From contig NZ_JH980292.1 of the NCBI RefSeq assembly GCF_000314005.1, positions 1,560,094-1,624,093 of the forward strand: a stretch of 64,000 nt of DNA, given 5' to 3'. The number at the start of each line of letters is the position of its first letter. Position 1 is the stretch's first letter. Source of the stretch: Spirulina subsalsa PCC 9445 (GTDB taxonomy: Bacteria > Cyanobacteriota > Cyanobacteriia > Cyanobacteriales > Spirulinaceae). The notes under the pieces are model-generated. The model saw only the letters and a list, made by a program, of their open reading frames with translations. It had not been told where the DNA came from and did not search any database. A program made the position numbers and the translations under genes. This document shows positions 26,394 through 37,331 of this stretch, piece after piece.

Positions 26394-27485
26394 CTAAACA
26401 AACCGTTCTAAAACCGAAACCGTTTGTTGCCCAGTTTTCAGCCAACTAAACTCACTCGCCCGTAATAACCCCAGTTGGTGGAGAGTTTCGCGCAAATTGG
26501 GGTCTTGTAATACGGCATTCATCGCCCCGGCAATTTCTTGAGTATTGTAAGGGTCCACCAATAAGGCCGCTTCTCCGGCTACTTCAGGTAACGCGGAGAG
26601 ATTAGAGGTAATCACCGGAGTCCCACAGGCCATTGCTTCGAGGATAGGTAAACCGAACCCTTCGCATAAACTGGGGAAAATAAGGGCGATCGCTTGATTG
26701 AATAAAATGGGCAACTTTTCATAGGGGACATACTCCATAAATTTTACGCGATCGCGAATTCCTAACTCCCGCGCCAAATCCTGCCATTGGGGCGTATAAC
26801 GTTCGTCCGTCGGCCCTGCCAGCCATAATTCCACCTCTTCCCGAGGCGGTAAATGGGCAAAGGCTTCAATCAAGCGTTGAATATTTTTATAGGGATCCTG
26901 TCGTCCCACATAAAGAAAATAAGGGCGACCATGACGACGGGGTAAATTTAACTCTCGGAAATGGTTGTGATCGTAAGCTAAAGGAATGGGGCTAATTTTT
27001 TGGGGAGCAATGCCGAAAAAATCCGTTAAATCATTGGCCGTTGCCACAGAATTACAGATAATATGCTGCGCTTCTTCCAACACCCGAGGCAAACAATAGC
27101 GGTGATAATAACTTAAACGGGATTTGGCACTGGGGAAGCGTAGGGGTATGACATCATGCACCATTACCACAAATCGACAGCCCATATAAACAGGCGCTTC
27201 AGGGACTGGGGAGAAAATTAACGGAGAACCTAACTCGCGATAGATTTGGGGTAACTTAAACTGAGTCCACAACAACCGCAAGACATGGCCTTTCGTCCCA
27301 GCGGCCGGGGAGAGATTGCCGGGAATTTGATAACACCGATACCCCGGAATCGGGTCAGCCACCAGTAACGTGGGGTTTAGGCTGACTAAATGGGGGTAAA
27401 TATTCAGTGCGTAGGTGGTGATGCCTGTCGGTTGGGAAAACAAAAAGGATAAATTAACTAACACAAACCACTCCCCGGGTGCCAA
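26394..27485 (-). CDS. Glycosyltransferase family 4 (GT-B)
   Basis: 363 residues. The N-terminal acceptor domain has [14 protein letters not shown]; the C-terminal donor domain has [40 protein letters not shown] and the EX7E block [20 protein letters not shown]. This is a retaining sugar transferase using a nucleotide sugar, likely for polysaccharide or glycolipid synthesis. Substrate unknown. It stands alone. Start: MAPGEWF is taken as read, though the internal [14 protein letters not shown] suggests the first residues are flexible. Confidence 0.9.
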   Translation of the reverse strand: MAPGEWFVLVNLSFLFSQPTGITTYALNIYPHLVSLNPTLLVADPIPGYRCYQIPGNLSPAAGTKGHVLRLLWTQFKLPQIYRELGSPLIFSPVPEAPVYMGCRFVVMVHDVIPLRFPSAKSRLSYYHRYCLPRVLEEAQHIICNSVATANDLTDFFGIAPQKISPIPLAYDHNHFRELNLPRRHGRPYFLYVGRQDPYKNIQRLIEAFAHLPPREEVELWLAGPTDERYTPQWQDLARELGIRDRVKFMEYVPYEKLPILFNQAIALIFPSLCEGFGLPILEAMACGTPVITSNLSALPEVAGEAALLVDPYNTQEIAGAMNAVLQDPNLRETLHQLGLLRASEFSWLKTGQQTVSVLERFV

Positions 27486-27527
27486 AGCGTCCTTTTCTAA
27501 GCATATAGCAGGGGAGAGGGCTAATCA

Positions 27528-27607
27528 ATGAGCAGGGAACGGGGAATCGGGAATCGGGAATCGGGAATAGGTGATAGGGAATCGGGAGTTGGGAATCGGG
27601 AATCGGG
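27528..27607. repeat. Heptamer tandem repeats GGGAATC/GGGAGTT
   Basis: About ten units of GGGAATC with variants, in the upstream region of the glycosyltransferase gene. The array runs into AATCTTGACAAGTTAAG at 27608-27624, the reverse complement of the sequence seen at 49740-49756 and 60771-60787. Confidence 0.75.
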
Positions 27608-27634
27608 AATCTTGACAAGTTAAGGTTCAACGTT

Positions 27635-27827
27635 AGAAGTCAAGTTCCTAAGACCCAAATTTTTTCTGGCAACACAGCCCTTTTTAGCTTGGTTTTCGCT
27701 TTGGGAGTTAGTGGTCAAGATATATTTATCTTATTATGGATTCGCTGTCGCTCAGTGTATTACTGGGTTGCTATCCATCCCCTCCCTGCAAGCGAGGAAG
27801 GGGAATTCCCCAACATTTTTGTTAAAC
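27635..27827 (-). mobile_element. Dispersed IS200/IS605-like repeat, copy B
   Basis: On the minus strand it starts TTTAACAAAAATG, has a hairpin CCCCTTCCTC...GCAGGGAGGGG, and ends near TTGGGTCTTAGGAACTTGAC. Copy A at 38814-38952 matches but lacks about 60 bp in the middle (the part containing CTGAGCGACAGCGAATCC). No coding capacity. The hairpin suggests a nonautonomous IS200/IS605 relative. Confidence 0.72.
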
Positions 27828-27840
27828 GGCGTGCTAGCTT

Positions 27841-28263
27841 ATGGTTAACGATCTCCCCAGTTCTCGCAATTCGCGCCCTTTGTCTGGGGCGGTTGATGCG
27901 ATCGCCTTGTTGAGCATTCAGGGTTATCAACGGTATCTCTCCCCCCATAAGGGGTTTTCCTGTGCCTATCGCTGTTATCACGGGGGGGATTCCTGTTCAG
28001 AATATGTGAAAAAAGCGATCGCCTCCCACGGACTCCTAGGCGCTCTCCCCCTCATCCAGCAACGCTTTCAGGATTGCGAAACCGCCCAGGAAATTATGAT
28101 GATCTACGGTGGTTCCGCCAAGGATGATGAGCGGAGTTATCGAGAATGGAAAAAAGGTCAATTCCGCCAACGCACTCGTCGCGAGATGTATCGGGAACGC
28201 CAATCCTGTTGTAGTCGCGGTTGTCGGCAAATTCCCCTAGTTTCTCGCTGTGGTTGGTTATAA
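27841..28263 (+). CDS. yidD: YidD family membrane protein insertion factor
   Basis: 140 residues. Family core: IQGYQRYLSPHKGFSCAYRCYHGGDSCSEYVKKAIASHGLLGALPLIQQRFQDC. The usual P-T-CSxY motif is here DSCSEYV. YidD assists YidC in inserting inner-membrane proteins. Typical members have 70-90 residues; this one carries a cysteine/arginine-rich tail (RERQSCCSRGCRQIP) seen in cyanobacterial versions. It lacks its usual rnpA/yidC neighbours. Ordinary E. coli-like function is inferred. Confidence 0.85.
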   Translation: MVNDLPSSRNSRPLSGAVDAIALLSIQGYQRYLSPHKGFSCAYRCYHGGDSCSEYVKKAIASHGLLGALPLIQQRFQDCETAQEIMMIYGGSAKDDERSYREWKKGQFRQRTRREMYRERQSCCSRGCRQIPLVSRCGWL

Positions 28264-28359
28264 CCAATTTGCCGGGAATTCTCCATCCCGCCAGTGGAGT
28301 GGAGTAGTTCCCCCCTTGATCTCCCTCATCCAGAACGCTGAGGTTGTACGCCCTTGTTC

Positions 28360-28365
28360 TATAAT
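28360..28365 (+). promoter_or_regulatory. -10 box upstream of crtP
   Basis: A perfect TATAAT lies 43 bp before the crtP ATG. No good -35 is found at 16-18 bp spacing, so it may depend on an activator or on another sigma factor. Confidence 0.45.
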
Positions 28366-28380
28366 GAATTGAAAACGTAA

Positions 28381-29823
<1,443 letters not shown>

Positions 29824-30051
29824 AACCTTCCAGGCGAGAGCGACATGATCCAGCCTCTCCCCTGCAAAAATTAGCCAAAATTTCTCAATTTTGCTGTTCA
29901 GATTGGACAACTCAATGCGACAATTCTATTGGCTAATGGATTCAGCAACTCAGGGATCAACCCCTTGGTCTTGCTCATAGAATCTGCGGTCTTGTTTCCC
30001 GTAGCACTCAGCAGACCCCTGAATCATGAACAACTTCTCAGCCTGCGATGA
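29824..30051. other. Intergenic between crtP and crtB with miniature-element remnants
   Basis: Holds ATTCAGCAACTCAGGG and CACTCAGCAGACCCC, which resemble degraded ends of the GGGCTTGCTGAATAA element family. No gene. The insertion lengthens the normally short crtP-crtB spacer and may decouple the two. Confidence 0.5.
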
Positions 30052-30978
30052 ATGCTGCAACTGCCTAAACCACAAAGAATGAGACCCCTTGCCTCCCCAG
30101 CAGAGGCCTACGAATATTGCCGCCAAGTTACAGCAACCTACTCTAAAACGTTTTACCTTGGCACCCTGTTAATGCCACCCGAAAAACGTCAAGCCATCTG
30201 GGCCATTTACGAGTGGTGTCGGCGGACTGATGAGTTGGTCGATGGACCCAAAGCCTGTTTTACGACCCCTGAGACACTCGATCAATGGGAACGTCATCTA
30301 GAGTCAGTTTTTGCTGGAGAACCCCTTGAAGACCCGGATGTAGCCCTTGTGGACACCATCCAACGTTTCCCTATTGAGATCCAGCCCTTTCGGGACATGA
30401 TTGCTGGGCAACGGATGGATTTATACCGCAGTCGCTACGAAACCTTTCAAGAATTAGAACTCTATTGTTATCGCGTCGCCGGAACCGTCGGCCTGATGAC
30501 TAGCCCCGTGTTAGGGTTTGAAGAAGCCCAAGTTAGCCCCCCTTGGCAAGAACACAACCCGAAACAGGCCACAGAAGAGGCGATCGCCTTGGGCATAGCC
30601 AACCAACTCACCAACATCCTGCGCGACGTGGGAGAAGATGCCCAACGAGGGCGGATTTATCTTCCCTTAGAAGACCTCGCCCGCTTCAACTACAGCGAGG
30701 CGGATCTGATGAACGGCGTTGTAGATGAGCGTTGGCGGAACTTAATGCGCTTTGAAATCGAACGAGCGCGCCAGTTCTACCAGTCCGCCGCCAGAGGCAT
30801 CAGCGCCCTAAATCCCGATGCACGCTGGCCCGTTTGGTCTGCCCTGATGCTTTATCAAGGCATCCTCAACGTGATTGAACGGAATCATTATGATGTCTTC
30901 CGTCAACGGGCTTACGTCCCAGCCTTCGAGAAATTTCTCTATCTCCCGGTAGCGTGGTTACGCGCTCAAGTTCTTTAA
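30052..30978 (+). CDS. crtB: Phytoene synthase
   Basis: 308 residues. It condenses two geranylgeranyl diphosphates to phytoene, the committed carotenoid step. The first aspartate motif DELVD is at residues 60-64, and the second DVGEDAQRGRIYLP near 195-208, both binding Mg-diphosphate. YSKTFYLGTLLMP and QLTNILRD are family blocks. Full length. It forms the crtP-crtB pathway pair with the upstream gene. Confidence 0.97.
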   Translation: MLQLPKPQRMRPLASPAEAYEYCRQVTATYSKTFYLGTLLMPPEKRQAIWAIYEWCRRTDELVDGPKACFTTPETLDQWERHLESVFAGEPLEDPDVALVDTIQRFPIEIQPFRDMIAGQRMDLYRSRYETFQELELYCYRVAGTVGLMTSPVLGFEEAQVSPPWQEHNPKQATEEAIALGIANQLTNILRDVGEDAQRGRIYLPLEDLARFNYSEADLMNGVVDERWRNLMRFEIERARQFYQSAARGISALNPDARWPVWSALMLYQGILNVIERNHYDVFRQRAYVPAFEKFLYLPVAWLRAQVL

Positions 30979-30989
30979 TTTGAGTTGTG

Positions 30990-31149
30990 TGTAAAAGGGG
31001 AACAGGGGAAGGGAGAGGGGGAGCAGGGGAGCAGGGGAGAATTGATAATTATTCCCTATCACCTATTCCCTATTCCCTATTGCCGACTCCCGACTCCCAA
31101 CTCCCGATTCCCCTGTTCCCTGTTCCCTGTTCCCTATTCCCTATTAACC
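30990..31149. repeat. Short tandem repeats abutting pdxJ
   Basis: AGGGGAGCAGGGGAGCAGGGG is followed by TTCCCTATTCCCTAT, CGACTCCCGACTCCCAAC and (TTCCCTG)n units. The array runs to within one codon of the pdxJ start and is open in the pdxJ frame, so it could be translated as an N-terminal extension. It holds no recognisable ribosome site. Confidence 0.75.
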
Positions 31150-31872
31150 GTGTTAACCCTTGGCGTAAATATTGACCATACTGCAACCATTCGTCAGGCT
31201 CGGCGCACCGTAGAACCGGATCCCGTGGCCGCGGCCGTTTTAGCCGAATTAGGCGGAGCCGATGGAATTACCGTTCATTTACGGGAAGATCGCCGCCATA
31301 TTCAAGATCGGGATGTGCGACTCCTGCGCCAAACTGTGCGGACTCACCTCAACCTAGAAATGGCTCCCACCGAGGAAATGGTGGGGATTGCCCTAGAGAT
31401 TAAGCCCGATTATGTGACCTTGGTTCCCGAACGACGAGAAGAAGTGACCACCGAGGGCGGCTTAAACCTACTGGGGGATTTTGACCGCTATTGTGGCGTT
31501 GTGGAACGGTTACAAGGGGCTGGAATTCCCGTCAGTTGGTTTATTGATGCCGATAGCGAGCAAATCCGGGCGGCCGCCAGCACTGAGGCGAAGTTTATTG
31601 AATTACACACCGGGAAATATGCTGAAGCCCACGGAGAAAGGGAACAGCAGGAGGAGTTAGAGGTTTTAAAACAGGGAACAGCCCAAGCGTTAGATTTAGG
31701 GCTGCGGGTGAATGCCGGACATGGGCTGACCTATTGGAATGTGTACCCTGTGGCCTGTATTGAGGGGATGGAAGAGTTAAACATTGGCCATACGATTATT
31801 AGTCGGGCGGTGTTGGTGGGACTGGAACGAGCGGTGCGGGAAATGAAACAGGCGATGTTCGGGAAGGTGTAG
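31150..31872 (+). CDS. pdxJ: Pyridoxine 5'-phosphate synthase PdxJ
   Basis: 240 residues from a GTG start ([18 protein letters not shown]). It makes pyridoxine 5'-phosphate from deoxyxylulose 5-phosphate and 3-amino-1-phosphohydroxyacetone. TIM-barrel blocks: [71 protein letters not shown] and [17 protein letters not shown]; catalytic His and Glu are all there. No ATG is available in the family-consistent region; upstream in-frame codons lie in a tandem repeat. GTG at 31150 is the best start. Confidence 0.94.
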   Translation: MLTLGVNIDHTATIRQARRTVEPDPVAAAVLAELGGADGITVHLREDRRHIQDRDVRLLRQTVRTHLNLEMAPTEEMVGIALEIKPDYVTLVPERREEVTTEGGLNLLGDFDRYCGVVERLQGAGIPVSWFIDADSEQIRAAASTEAKFIELHTGKYAEAHGEREQQEELEVLKQGTAQALDLGLRVNAGHGLTYWNVYPVACIEGMEELNIGHTIISRAVLVGLERAVREMKQAMFGKV

Positions 31873-31968
31873 TTTTTTGAACAAATCCCCAAACTGCCTA
31901 GAGAAGGGGCAGGGAATGGGGGAAAATGGTGGATCGACGATAATTAATGATTGGGATTTAGAGTGACC

Positions 31969-32304
31969 ATGCAAAGTTATTATTATGTGGTAGCCAGTAA
32001 AAAGTTCTTGATGGAACAGGAACCTTTTGAGGAAGTGCTACGGGAACGGACGCGCTATTATCAAGAACACAATAAAGAGATTGATTTCTGGTTAGTGGAA
32101 GAACCGGCTTTTCTCGAAGCCCCGGAATTAGCCCAAGTGAAGGAAAAATGCCCTCGTCCGGCGATCGCGGTTATTTCCACTAACCCCCAATTTATCACTT
32201 GGCTCAAGCTACGTTTAGAGTATGTGTCAAAAGGCGAATTTCAAGCCCCCTCGGAGAGTATCCCTGATCCCCTCGCCTCCCTAGCGGCTGGTATTAATCA
32301 ATGA
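31969..32304 (+). CDS. ycf54: Ycf54-type Mg-protoporphyrin IX monomethyl ester cyclase subunit
   Basis: 111 residues: YYYVVASKKFLMEQEPFEEVLRERTRYYQEHNKEIDFWLVEEPAFLE, PELAQVKEKCPRPAIAVISTNPQFITWLKLRLEYVSKGEF. This is the small protein needed to assemble the aerobic cyclase (AcsF/CycI) that closes chlorophyll ring E. Conserved in cyanobacteria and plastids. Full length. The open frame reaches 31951 but the family N-terminus starts at the ATG at 31969. Confidence 0.95.
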   Translation: MQSYYYVVASKKFLMEQEPFEEVLRERTRYYQEHNKEIDFWLVEEPAFLEAPELAQVKEKCPRPAIAVISTNPQFITWLKLRLEYVSKGEFQAPSESIPDPLASLAAGINQ

Positions 32305-32306
32305 CT

Positions 32307-32557
32307 AGGGGTTGCTGAATAAGGGAGCAGGGGAGAGGGAATAGGGAATCGGGAGTCGGGAATGGGGAATAGGGAGTCGGGAGTCGGGAGTCGGGAGTCG
32401 GGAATCGGGAGTCGGGAGTCCGGGAACTCTCCCCCCCTGTTCCCTGTTCCCTGTTCCCTGTTCCCTGTTCCCTGTTCCCTAAAATAAAAGAGTTTTAGCT
32501 ATTCACTATTCCCCTGCCCTGTTCCCCGTTCCCTAGCCCAGTTATCCAGCAAGCCCT
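32307..32557. mobile_element. Miniature inverted-repeat element with tandem repeats, copy 2
   Basis: Left end AGGGGTTGCTGAATAA (32307-32322) and right end TTATCCAGCAAGCCCT (32542-32557). The interior has about ten GGGAGTCG heptamers, then about six TTCCCTG heptamers. It begins three bases after the ycf54 stop. No gene. Confidence 0.72.
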
Positions 32558-32617
32558 AATTACCCCACCCACAAGGATCTCTTAGGCACCCTAATTGATT
32601 TGCCGCTTGATCAACAT

Positions 32618-33775
32618 TCACAAAACAGTCACGTTCTCTTGAACCGCTTGCTGGACTTGTCTTGTCAGTTGTTCAATAACGGTGGTGCGCTCCGCTTTAT
32701 AAGCTGCCCAATAGTCCTTCAAATTGATGGGAGTCCCCAATTTTAGACGGACTTCCCGATGTCCTTTTGAGGGAGGTTGGTCAATTTGAAACACTTCTCG
32801 TTCCAAGCGGGTGATGGTGTCTAAAAATCTTTCTGGTGTCGGGTTTTCCGCCACATACCCGTCATAAATTGCATCAAAATTCAGCAGGCGAATTGTAGCA
32901 CGATAAATGCTTTGATGGGCGGCCGTTTCTTGGGTTTCTGTTTCGAGGAGGGACTGGATCTTATAGACTTGTTCCCGCATCGGTAAATGAGCAGATCCGG
33001 TAATATTTAAGGCCTGCTCACAGTAATTGAGAACATGAGTTTTAATGGCTTGGATGCGCTGATTCCAGTCTAAATGGGGCGGTCTGGTGATTTGGTATTC
33101 TCTCTCTAGATTCTTCATGACCTGCTCCCCAATAGCCCGCAAACGAGGGTAAAAGTCCCGTTCAGGAGGAATTATGCCGAGGGTGCTTTCTAACTGATGC
33201 AAACTTTCGGCAATGGTGGATTGCATGGTGGAGGTGTAACGATATTTGAGACTGACGGGAATCAGGTAAAAATTGGGCAGGGTATCCCCTTGTTTCGCTA
33301 GCTTATTGAGGGCTTGCAAGGGCATTTGTACCGCTCCCGTGCGAAAGGGGATCACTATATCGTTTTGGAAGGAACAGCCCCCTTCTGGGAAGATCACGAG
33401 GTGACAAGCGGGTTGTTGTAATAAGTCGAGGGTATGGGCGATACTTTCGCGATCGCCTACTCCCCGCTTAATTGAATAGGCACCAATCCGGGGTAAAAAT
33501 GCCCCTAACGCCCCCCGAAAGTTCTCGTGAGCCACTAAATAGTTAAACAGTTGACCCACTCGGGCAGACAGGAGGAACAGAACGATGCCGTCCTGAAAGT
33601 TAGAATGATTAGGCATCAGGATGTAGCGTTGGTCACTGAGCGATCGCAACAAAGCCACATCCTCCTCACTCACCTTCAAATGCAGACGATACAGCCCATA
33701 GGTGACAGGATAGGCAAGACTCTGCACCAAGCGCGTGAGGAGGGGATGAGTTTGGGAAGGGTAAAAATTGGGCAT
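32618..33775 (-). CDS. Lysophospholipid acyltransferase-like protein (PlsC superfamily)
   Basis: 385 residues. The acyltransferase catalytic motif is NHSNFQD (NHX4D) near residue 56-62, followed by FEN-like block LVAHENFRGALG and the acceptor block VIFPEGGCSFQND near 125-137. The second half (from about 220) is a helical region not in classical 1-acylglycerol-3-phosphate acyltransferases. It likely acylates glycerolipids at the membrane; the precise acceptor is open. It is the last gene in a minus-strand run. Confidence 0.85.
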   Translation of the reverse strand: MPNFYPSQTHPLLTRLVQSLAYPVTYGLYRLHLKVSEEDVALLRSLSDQRYILMPNHSNFQDGIVLFLLSARVGQLFNYLVAHENFRGALGAFLPRIGAYSIKRGVGDRESIAHTLDLLQQPACHLVIFPEGGCSFQNDIVIPFRTGAVQMPLQALNKLAKQGDTLPNFYLIPVSLKYRYTSTMQSTIAESLHQLESTLGIIPPERDFYPRLRAIGEQVMKNLEREYQITRPPHLDWNQRIQAIKTHVLNYCEQALNITGSAHLPMREQVYKIQSLLETETQETAAHQSIYRATIRLLNFDAIYDGYVAENPTPERFLDTITRLEREVFQIDQPPSKGHREVRLKLGTPINLKDYWAAYKAERTTVIEQLTRQVQQAVQENVTVL

Positions 33776-33817
33776 AATTCGACAGAATAACTAGAGCAAG
33801 AACTCCATTAACATAAG

Positions 33818-34504
33818 TCACAAATTAACCGATTTAGCCGCTTGGACGGCTAACTCATCCACCCGGTTATTAAACACATTATCCGCGTGTCCTTTCACCC
33901 AAATCCACTCGATTTGATGAATCTCGTTTAATTCCTCTAACTCTTGCCATAAATCTTGATTCACATTTTTTTTCCAGTTAAAATTCATCGTATTAATCAG
34001 TAACTGACTATCACTATATAACTGCACATTACAAGGTCGTTTTAAAGCCTTTAGACCCTCAATAGCTGCCTTCATCTCCATGCGATTATTGGTCGTAGGT
34101 GACGGTTCAGAACCCACAATTTCTTTAGTGCGTGAGCGATAAATTAACAACGCAGCCCATCCCCCCACTCCGGGATTTCCTAAACAAGCCCCATCAGTAT
34201 AGATCATTACTTGGGAACGTTCAGAATGGGTGAGATCTGGATTAAATTCAGCCAGAGAGATCGGCTTAGGGTTTGATGTAACGCCGGACTGTTTGGGCTT
34301 TTCTGGCGGCTTGTCTTTAATATGTTTATCTTTGAGTGCAACAAATAACTTGGCGTTTTCTTCAGAAATATATTGACCCAATATCTTATTTTTCCAGCCC
34401 GATTTTAACGGATAAGAAATTCCTAACAATTCTAATTGTTTTTTAGACCAACTTCCTCGCTGACTCCTACCCTTTTCGAGGAGTTGTTCTGTAATTTTAA
34501 TCAT
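33818..34504 (-). CDS. rnhA: Ribonuclease HI with N-terminal extension
   Basis: 228 residues from ATG 34504. The RNase H domain (about 98-228) has all four carboxylates: Asp in YTDGACLGNPG, Glu in NRMEMKAA, Asp in YSDSQLL and Asp in RVDELA; the handle IEWIWVKGHADN follows. The first ~75 residues (SWSKKQLELLGI, GWKNKILGQYISEENAKLF) form an extra domain of unknown role, seen in some bacterial RNases HI. It removes RNA from RNA-DNA hybrids. An upstream start adds 15 residues without support. Confidence 0.93.
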   Translation of the reverse strand: MIKITEQLLEKGRSQRGSWSKKQLELLGISYPLKSGWKNKILGQYISEENAKLFVALKDKHIKDKPPEKPKQSGVTSNPKPISLAEFNPDLTHSERSQVMIYTDGACLGNPGVGGWAALLIYRSRTKEIVGSEPSPTTNNRMEMKAAIEGLKALKRPCNVQLYSDSQLLINTMNFNWKKNVNQDLWQELEELNEIHQIEWIWVKGHADNVFNNRVDELAVQAAKSVNL

Positions 34505-34549
34505 TCTGTTGCCTCGTGACTGAATACCTAACTTTGCAAGATTGACCAA

Positions 34550-34763
34550 AATTTGAACCCGTTTAAATCCGTAACCTAGCGTTTTACAATCTGATGAAGT
34601 AACCCCTTTTTTGAAGGATTTATTCCCCGATGCGATATCCTGTCCAATCCAGAAACCAAACCCCTAGGGGAATCGCTAGAAATCCTGCTCATTGAGAGGA
34701 AATGAATCTCAGAAATGATAGCGATGGGGAAGACACCATTCCCCGGATGATCCGCTTACACAT
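34550..34763. other. Intergenic
   Basis: 214 bp between two minus-strand genes. An imperfect inverted stretch ATCGCTAGAAATC...GATAGCGAT (about 34670-34730) could fold, but I see no known RNA family and no gene. Confidence 0.35.
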
Positions 34764-35291
34764 CTAAGACCTTAAACGCCTTCCCATAATAACTAAATCT
34801 CGTTCCACTCCATCTAATTCAGCTACCCCCGGCAAATAACCCCACTCGGAAAAGTGAAACCGTTCAAAGAGTTTTAAGCTGGGTTCATTATGGGCGAAAA
34901 TAAGACCGACTAGGGTTTTAATGCCTAGGGTCGGGGATTTCGCGATCGCGTGTTGTAACAACATCGTCCCCATCCCTTGTTGTTGGCACAAAGGAGACAC
35001 ATAAATACTTAACTCCGCCGTTGCCGCATAGGCAGGACGGGGATGAAAGCGTTGGATACTCAGCCAAGCGGCAATATGACCCTCTTTCTCCAAAACCCAA
35101 ATCGGGTAAGACTGGGGCGTATGTTCATAAAACCAAGTCAAACGACTTTCAATGGAAATGGGATCTAAGTCTGCGGTTGCTTTGCGACCCACTACGGCTT
35201 CATTATAAATCTGGACAATGGCACTCAGGTCTGATTCTACTGCTTCGCGAATCATGGGCATTGGGGATGAGATCAAAACATGACAACTCAT
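34764..35291 (-). CDS. GNAT family N-acetyltransferase
   Basis: 175 residues. Phosphinothricin-acetyltransferase-like: IREAVESDLSAIVQIYNEAVVGRKATADLDP, then the acetyl-CoA loop SPLCQQQGMGTMLLQHAI (Q/RXXGXG/A), and GLIFAHNEPSLKLFERFHF. It transfers acetyl groups to an amine; target not known. I chose ATG 35291 because AAGGGGGAG lies 9 bases upstream and a terminator hairpin lies just before that; the open frame continues through the hairpin. Confidence 0.88.
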   Translation of the reverse strand: MSCHVLISSPMPMIREAVESDLSAIVQIYNEAVVGRKATADLDPISIESRLTWFYEHTPQSYPIWVLEKEGHIAAWLSIQRFHPRPAYAATAELSIYVSPLCQQQGMGTMLLQHAIAKSPTLGIKTLVGLIFAHNEPSLKLFERFHFSEWGYLPGVAELDGVERDLVIMGRRLRS

Positions 35292-35338
35292 TTTGACACA
35301 CTCCCCCTTAAACTTGGATTCGGAGTCCACTAAAACCC

Positions 35339-35368
35339 AAAAAACAGGCGGAATCTCGCCTGTTTTGT
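35339..35368 (-). terminator. Rho-independent terminator of the exported hypothetical gene
   Basis: On the minus strand AAAACAGGCGA and TCGCCTGTTTT-like arms (AACAGGCG/CGCCTGTT) pair around a short ATTC loop and are followed by TTTTTT. It lies 24-53 bases after the stop of the gene ending at 35392 and before the GNAT ribosome site, so the two genes are separate transcripts. Confidence 0.8.
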
Positions 35369-35391
35369 CCAAAAAGTACCGAAAAATCTCC

Positions 35392-35853
35392 TTAGAAATT
35401 CAATCCAACGGCAATCGTCCCGCGAGGATTATTGGCTAACGGTCGTCCCCTCATCCAAACTCCGACATTTTCTAAACGGGCAAACTGGTAATCAATTAAC
35501 GTATCCTCATAGTTGTAGTCACTGACAATCCGCCATTGTTCCTCTGGGGCAATGGTTACGCGGTAGTCAGGATCTCCATAGCAACTCACCCGATCAAAAT
35601 GGGTATCTGGGACACAAGACAAAGAACTAATCATGTGGGGGAGAATCCACTGTTTCCAAGACCGTTGAGGATAGTGTCTCCCTCCTGTGCCTAGGTCATC
35701 CGCCATCATCTCACCATAACCCACCGCCTCAAAGATTTCGCGGTTGGTCGGTTCCATTGGTTCTAAGATTTCAGCCGTTTGTCCATAAGCTTGGGGCGCG
35801 ATGAAGACCATTCCCCCAACCACTATCCCCAATACGGAAAGTAAGCGTTTCAT
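35392..35853 (-). CDS. Exported conserved hypothetical protein
   Basis: 153 residues. Signal peptide RLLSVLGIVVGGMVFIAPQAYGQ, then a soluble domain with two cysteines (LSCVPD, VSCYGD) likely forming a disulfide, and strands DYRVTIAPEEQWRIVSDYNYEDTLID. I recognise no family. A proper terminator follows and a GGAGG ribosome site precedes (CTAGGAGGTTACTTAAC), so it is a well-expressed single gene by appearance. Confidence 0.78.
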   Translation of the reverse strand: MKRLLSVLGIVVGGMVFIAPQAYGQTAEILEPMEPTNREIFEAVGYGEMMADDLGTGGRHYPQRSWKQWILPHMISSLSCVPDTHFDRVSCYGDPDYRVTIAPEEQWRIVSDYNYEDTLIDYQFARLENVGVWMRGRPLANNPRGTIAVGLNF

Positions 35854-36234
35854 GTTAAGTAACCTCCTAGATGTTTTTGCACCCAGTTCCCATAGGTTTT
35901 AGGTGATGAATGTACAGTCGGTGATGGAGAAAGATGTCCCGGTGCAAATTCGGGATCTCAATCAGAAATCAGAAAGAGAGAGGTAAGGCAACCCGCATAA
36001 GACGGTCTGACGTAGGTTTTCACAACGACTTACGCTTAATTCAAGTATATCAATGGAACTTGAACCGCCCTCATGATATTAAGCTTTTCCCAAGATTGAT
36101 GGGGCGATCGCTACAAAGATTGAGAAAGCGTCAAAAAACTTAATAAACCAACGGTCAGAAAACGTTCAGAAGTACCCGCCACTGCGATACTCTAGATCGA
36201 GTCCCTTAATTGGTATTTGTACAAAAATCGTTAT
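35854..36234. other. Divergent intergenic region upstream of hemC
   Basis: 381 bp. It should hold promoters for the exported hypothetical (minus) and hemC (plus). A 70-codon frame at 35934-36143 shows no protein-like pattern. A HIP1 site (GCGATCGC) is near 36103. No clear promoter pair. Confidence 0.4.
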
Positions 36235-37197
36235 ATGACTTCCACTTCTAGTCCTCCTCGCACAATTCGCATCGCCTCCCGGAAAAGTCAATTAGCCCTA
36301 GTTCAGACTTACTGGGTACGGGATCAACTCCAGCAACAATTCCCCGATCACACCTTTGAGGTAGAAATGATGAGTACCCAAGGGGATAAAATTCTGGACG
36401 TGGCACTGTCTAAGATTGGCGATAAGGGGTTATTTACCAAGGAATTGGAAGTAGGACTACTCAACAAAACCGCCGATTTTGCCGTTCACTCCCTCAAAGA
36501 CTTACCCACTCGTCTCCCCGAGGGGTTAATGTTAGGCTGTGTGACGGAACGGGTAGACCCAGCCGACGCTTTAGTAGTCGCCCAACAGCACAAGGATAAA
36601 CAACTGGAGACATTACCCCCCGGAACCGTAGTGGGGACTTCATCCCTCCGTCGTTTAGCCCAACTGCGTTATCACTTCCCCCATTTGGAGTTTAAAGACA
36701 TTCGGGGCAATCTCAACACCCGTTTAGCGAAACTGGACAATGGGGAATATGATGCCATTATTTTAGCCGTAGCAGGTTTAGAACGGTTGGGAATGGGCGA
36801 TCGCATTCACCAAGTCATTCCCGCCGAGATTTCCCTCCATGCCGTCGGACAAGGGGCGTTAGGCATTGAGTGTCGGGAAGGCGATACCGAGATTCTGGCC
36901 ATTTTACAAGCCATCTCCCACACCCCCACCACAGCGCGAGCCTTAGCAGAACGCGCTTTTCTCCGGGAACTAGAGGGCGGTTGTCAAGTCCCCATCGGAG
37001 TAAACACCGAAATCACCGGGGAAAACCTCACCCTCACCGGAATGGTAGCCAGTTTAGACGGCCAACGTTTAATTAAAGACGAGGTAACAGGCCTGGCGAG
37101 TGACGCGGAACAACTGGGGATTAATCTTGCCCATCAACTCAAAGAACAGGGCGCCCAGGAAATTCTCGCCGAAATCTTCGCCCAAATTGAGCGATAA
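36235..37197 (+). CDS. hemC: Hydroxymethylbilane synthase (porphobilinogen deaminase)
   Basis: 320 residues. It polymerises four porphobilinogens for tetrapyrrole synthesis. Family blocks: [78 protein letters not shown], and the dipyrromethane cofactor cysteine in [10 protein letters not shown]. The ATG at 36235 gives the normal N-terminus ([15 protein letters not shown]); six upstream codons to 36217 are unlikely. Cytosolic, single gene. Confidence 0.96.
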   Translation: MTSTSSPPRTIRIASRKSQLALVQTYWVRDQLQQQFPDHTFEVEMMSTQGDKILDVALSKIGDKGLFTKELEVGLLNKTADFAVHSLKDLPTRLPEGLMLGCVTERVDPADALVVAQQHKDKQLETLPPGTVVGTSSLRRLAQLRYHFPHLEFKDIRGNLNTRLAKLDNGEYDAIILAVAGLERLGMGDRIHQVIPAEISLHAVGQGALGIECREGDTEILAILQAISHTPTTARALAERAFLRELEGGCQVPIGVNTEITGENLTLTGMVASLDGQRLIKDEVTGLASDAEQLGINLAHQLKEQGAQEILAEIFAQIER

Positions 37198-37331
37198 TCT
37201 CCGGCCCTGACGAGCCATAATCAATTATCAATTGTCAATAGTCAATTCCCCATTCCCTTAATCATTCCTATTGCCTTTTATCCCCTCATCCTTCATACTG
37301 CAAGCAATATTAAAGAAATATGAACTGAGCG

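Noticed and set aside
27841-28263. Reading the yidD-like gene as a transposon passenger between two IS-like ends
   Set aside because: The repeat at 27635-27827 points away from the gene and the supposed other end near 28290 is only weakly similar.
34660-34740. Possible tRNA or structured RNA near GCTAGAAATC
   Set aside because: No T-loop GTTCGAATC or consistent acceptor stem; only a loose inverted repeat.
35934-36143. 70-codon frame upstream of hemC
   Set aside because: No fold-like pattern, no ribosome site; likely noncoding promoter region.
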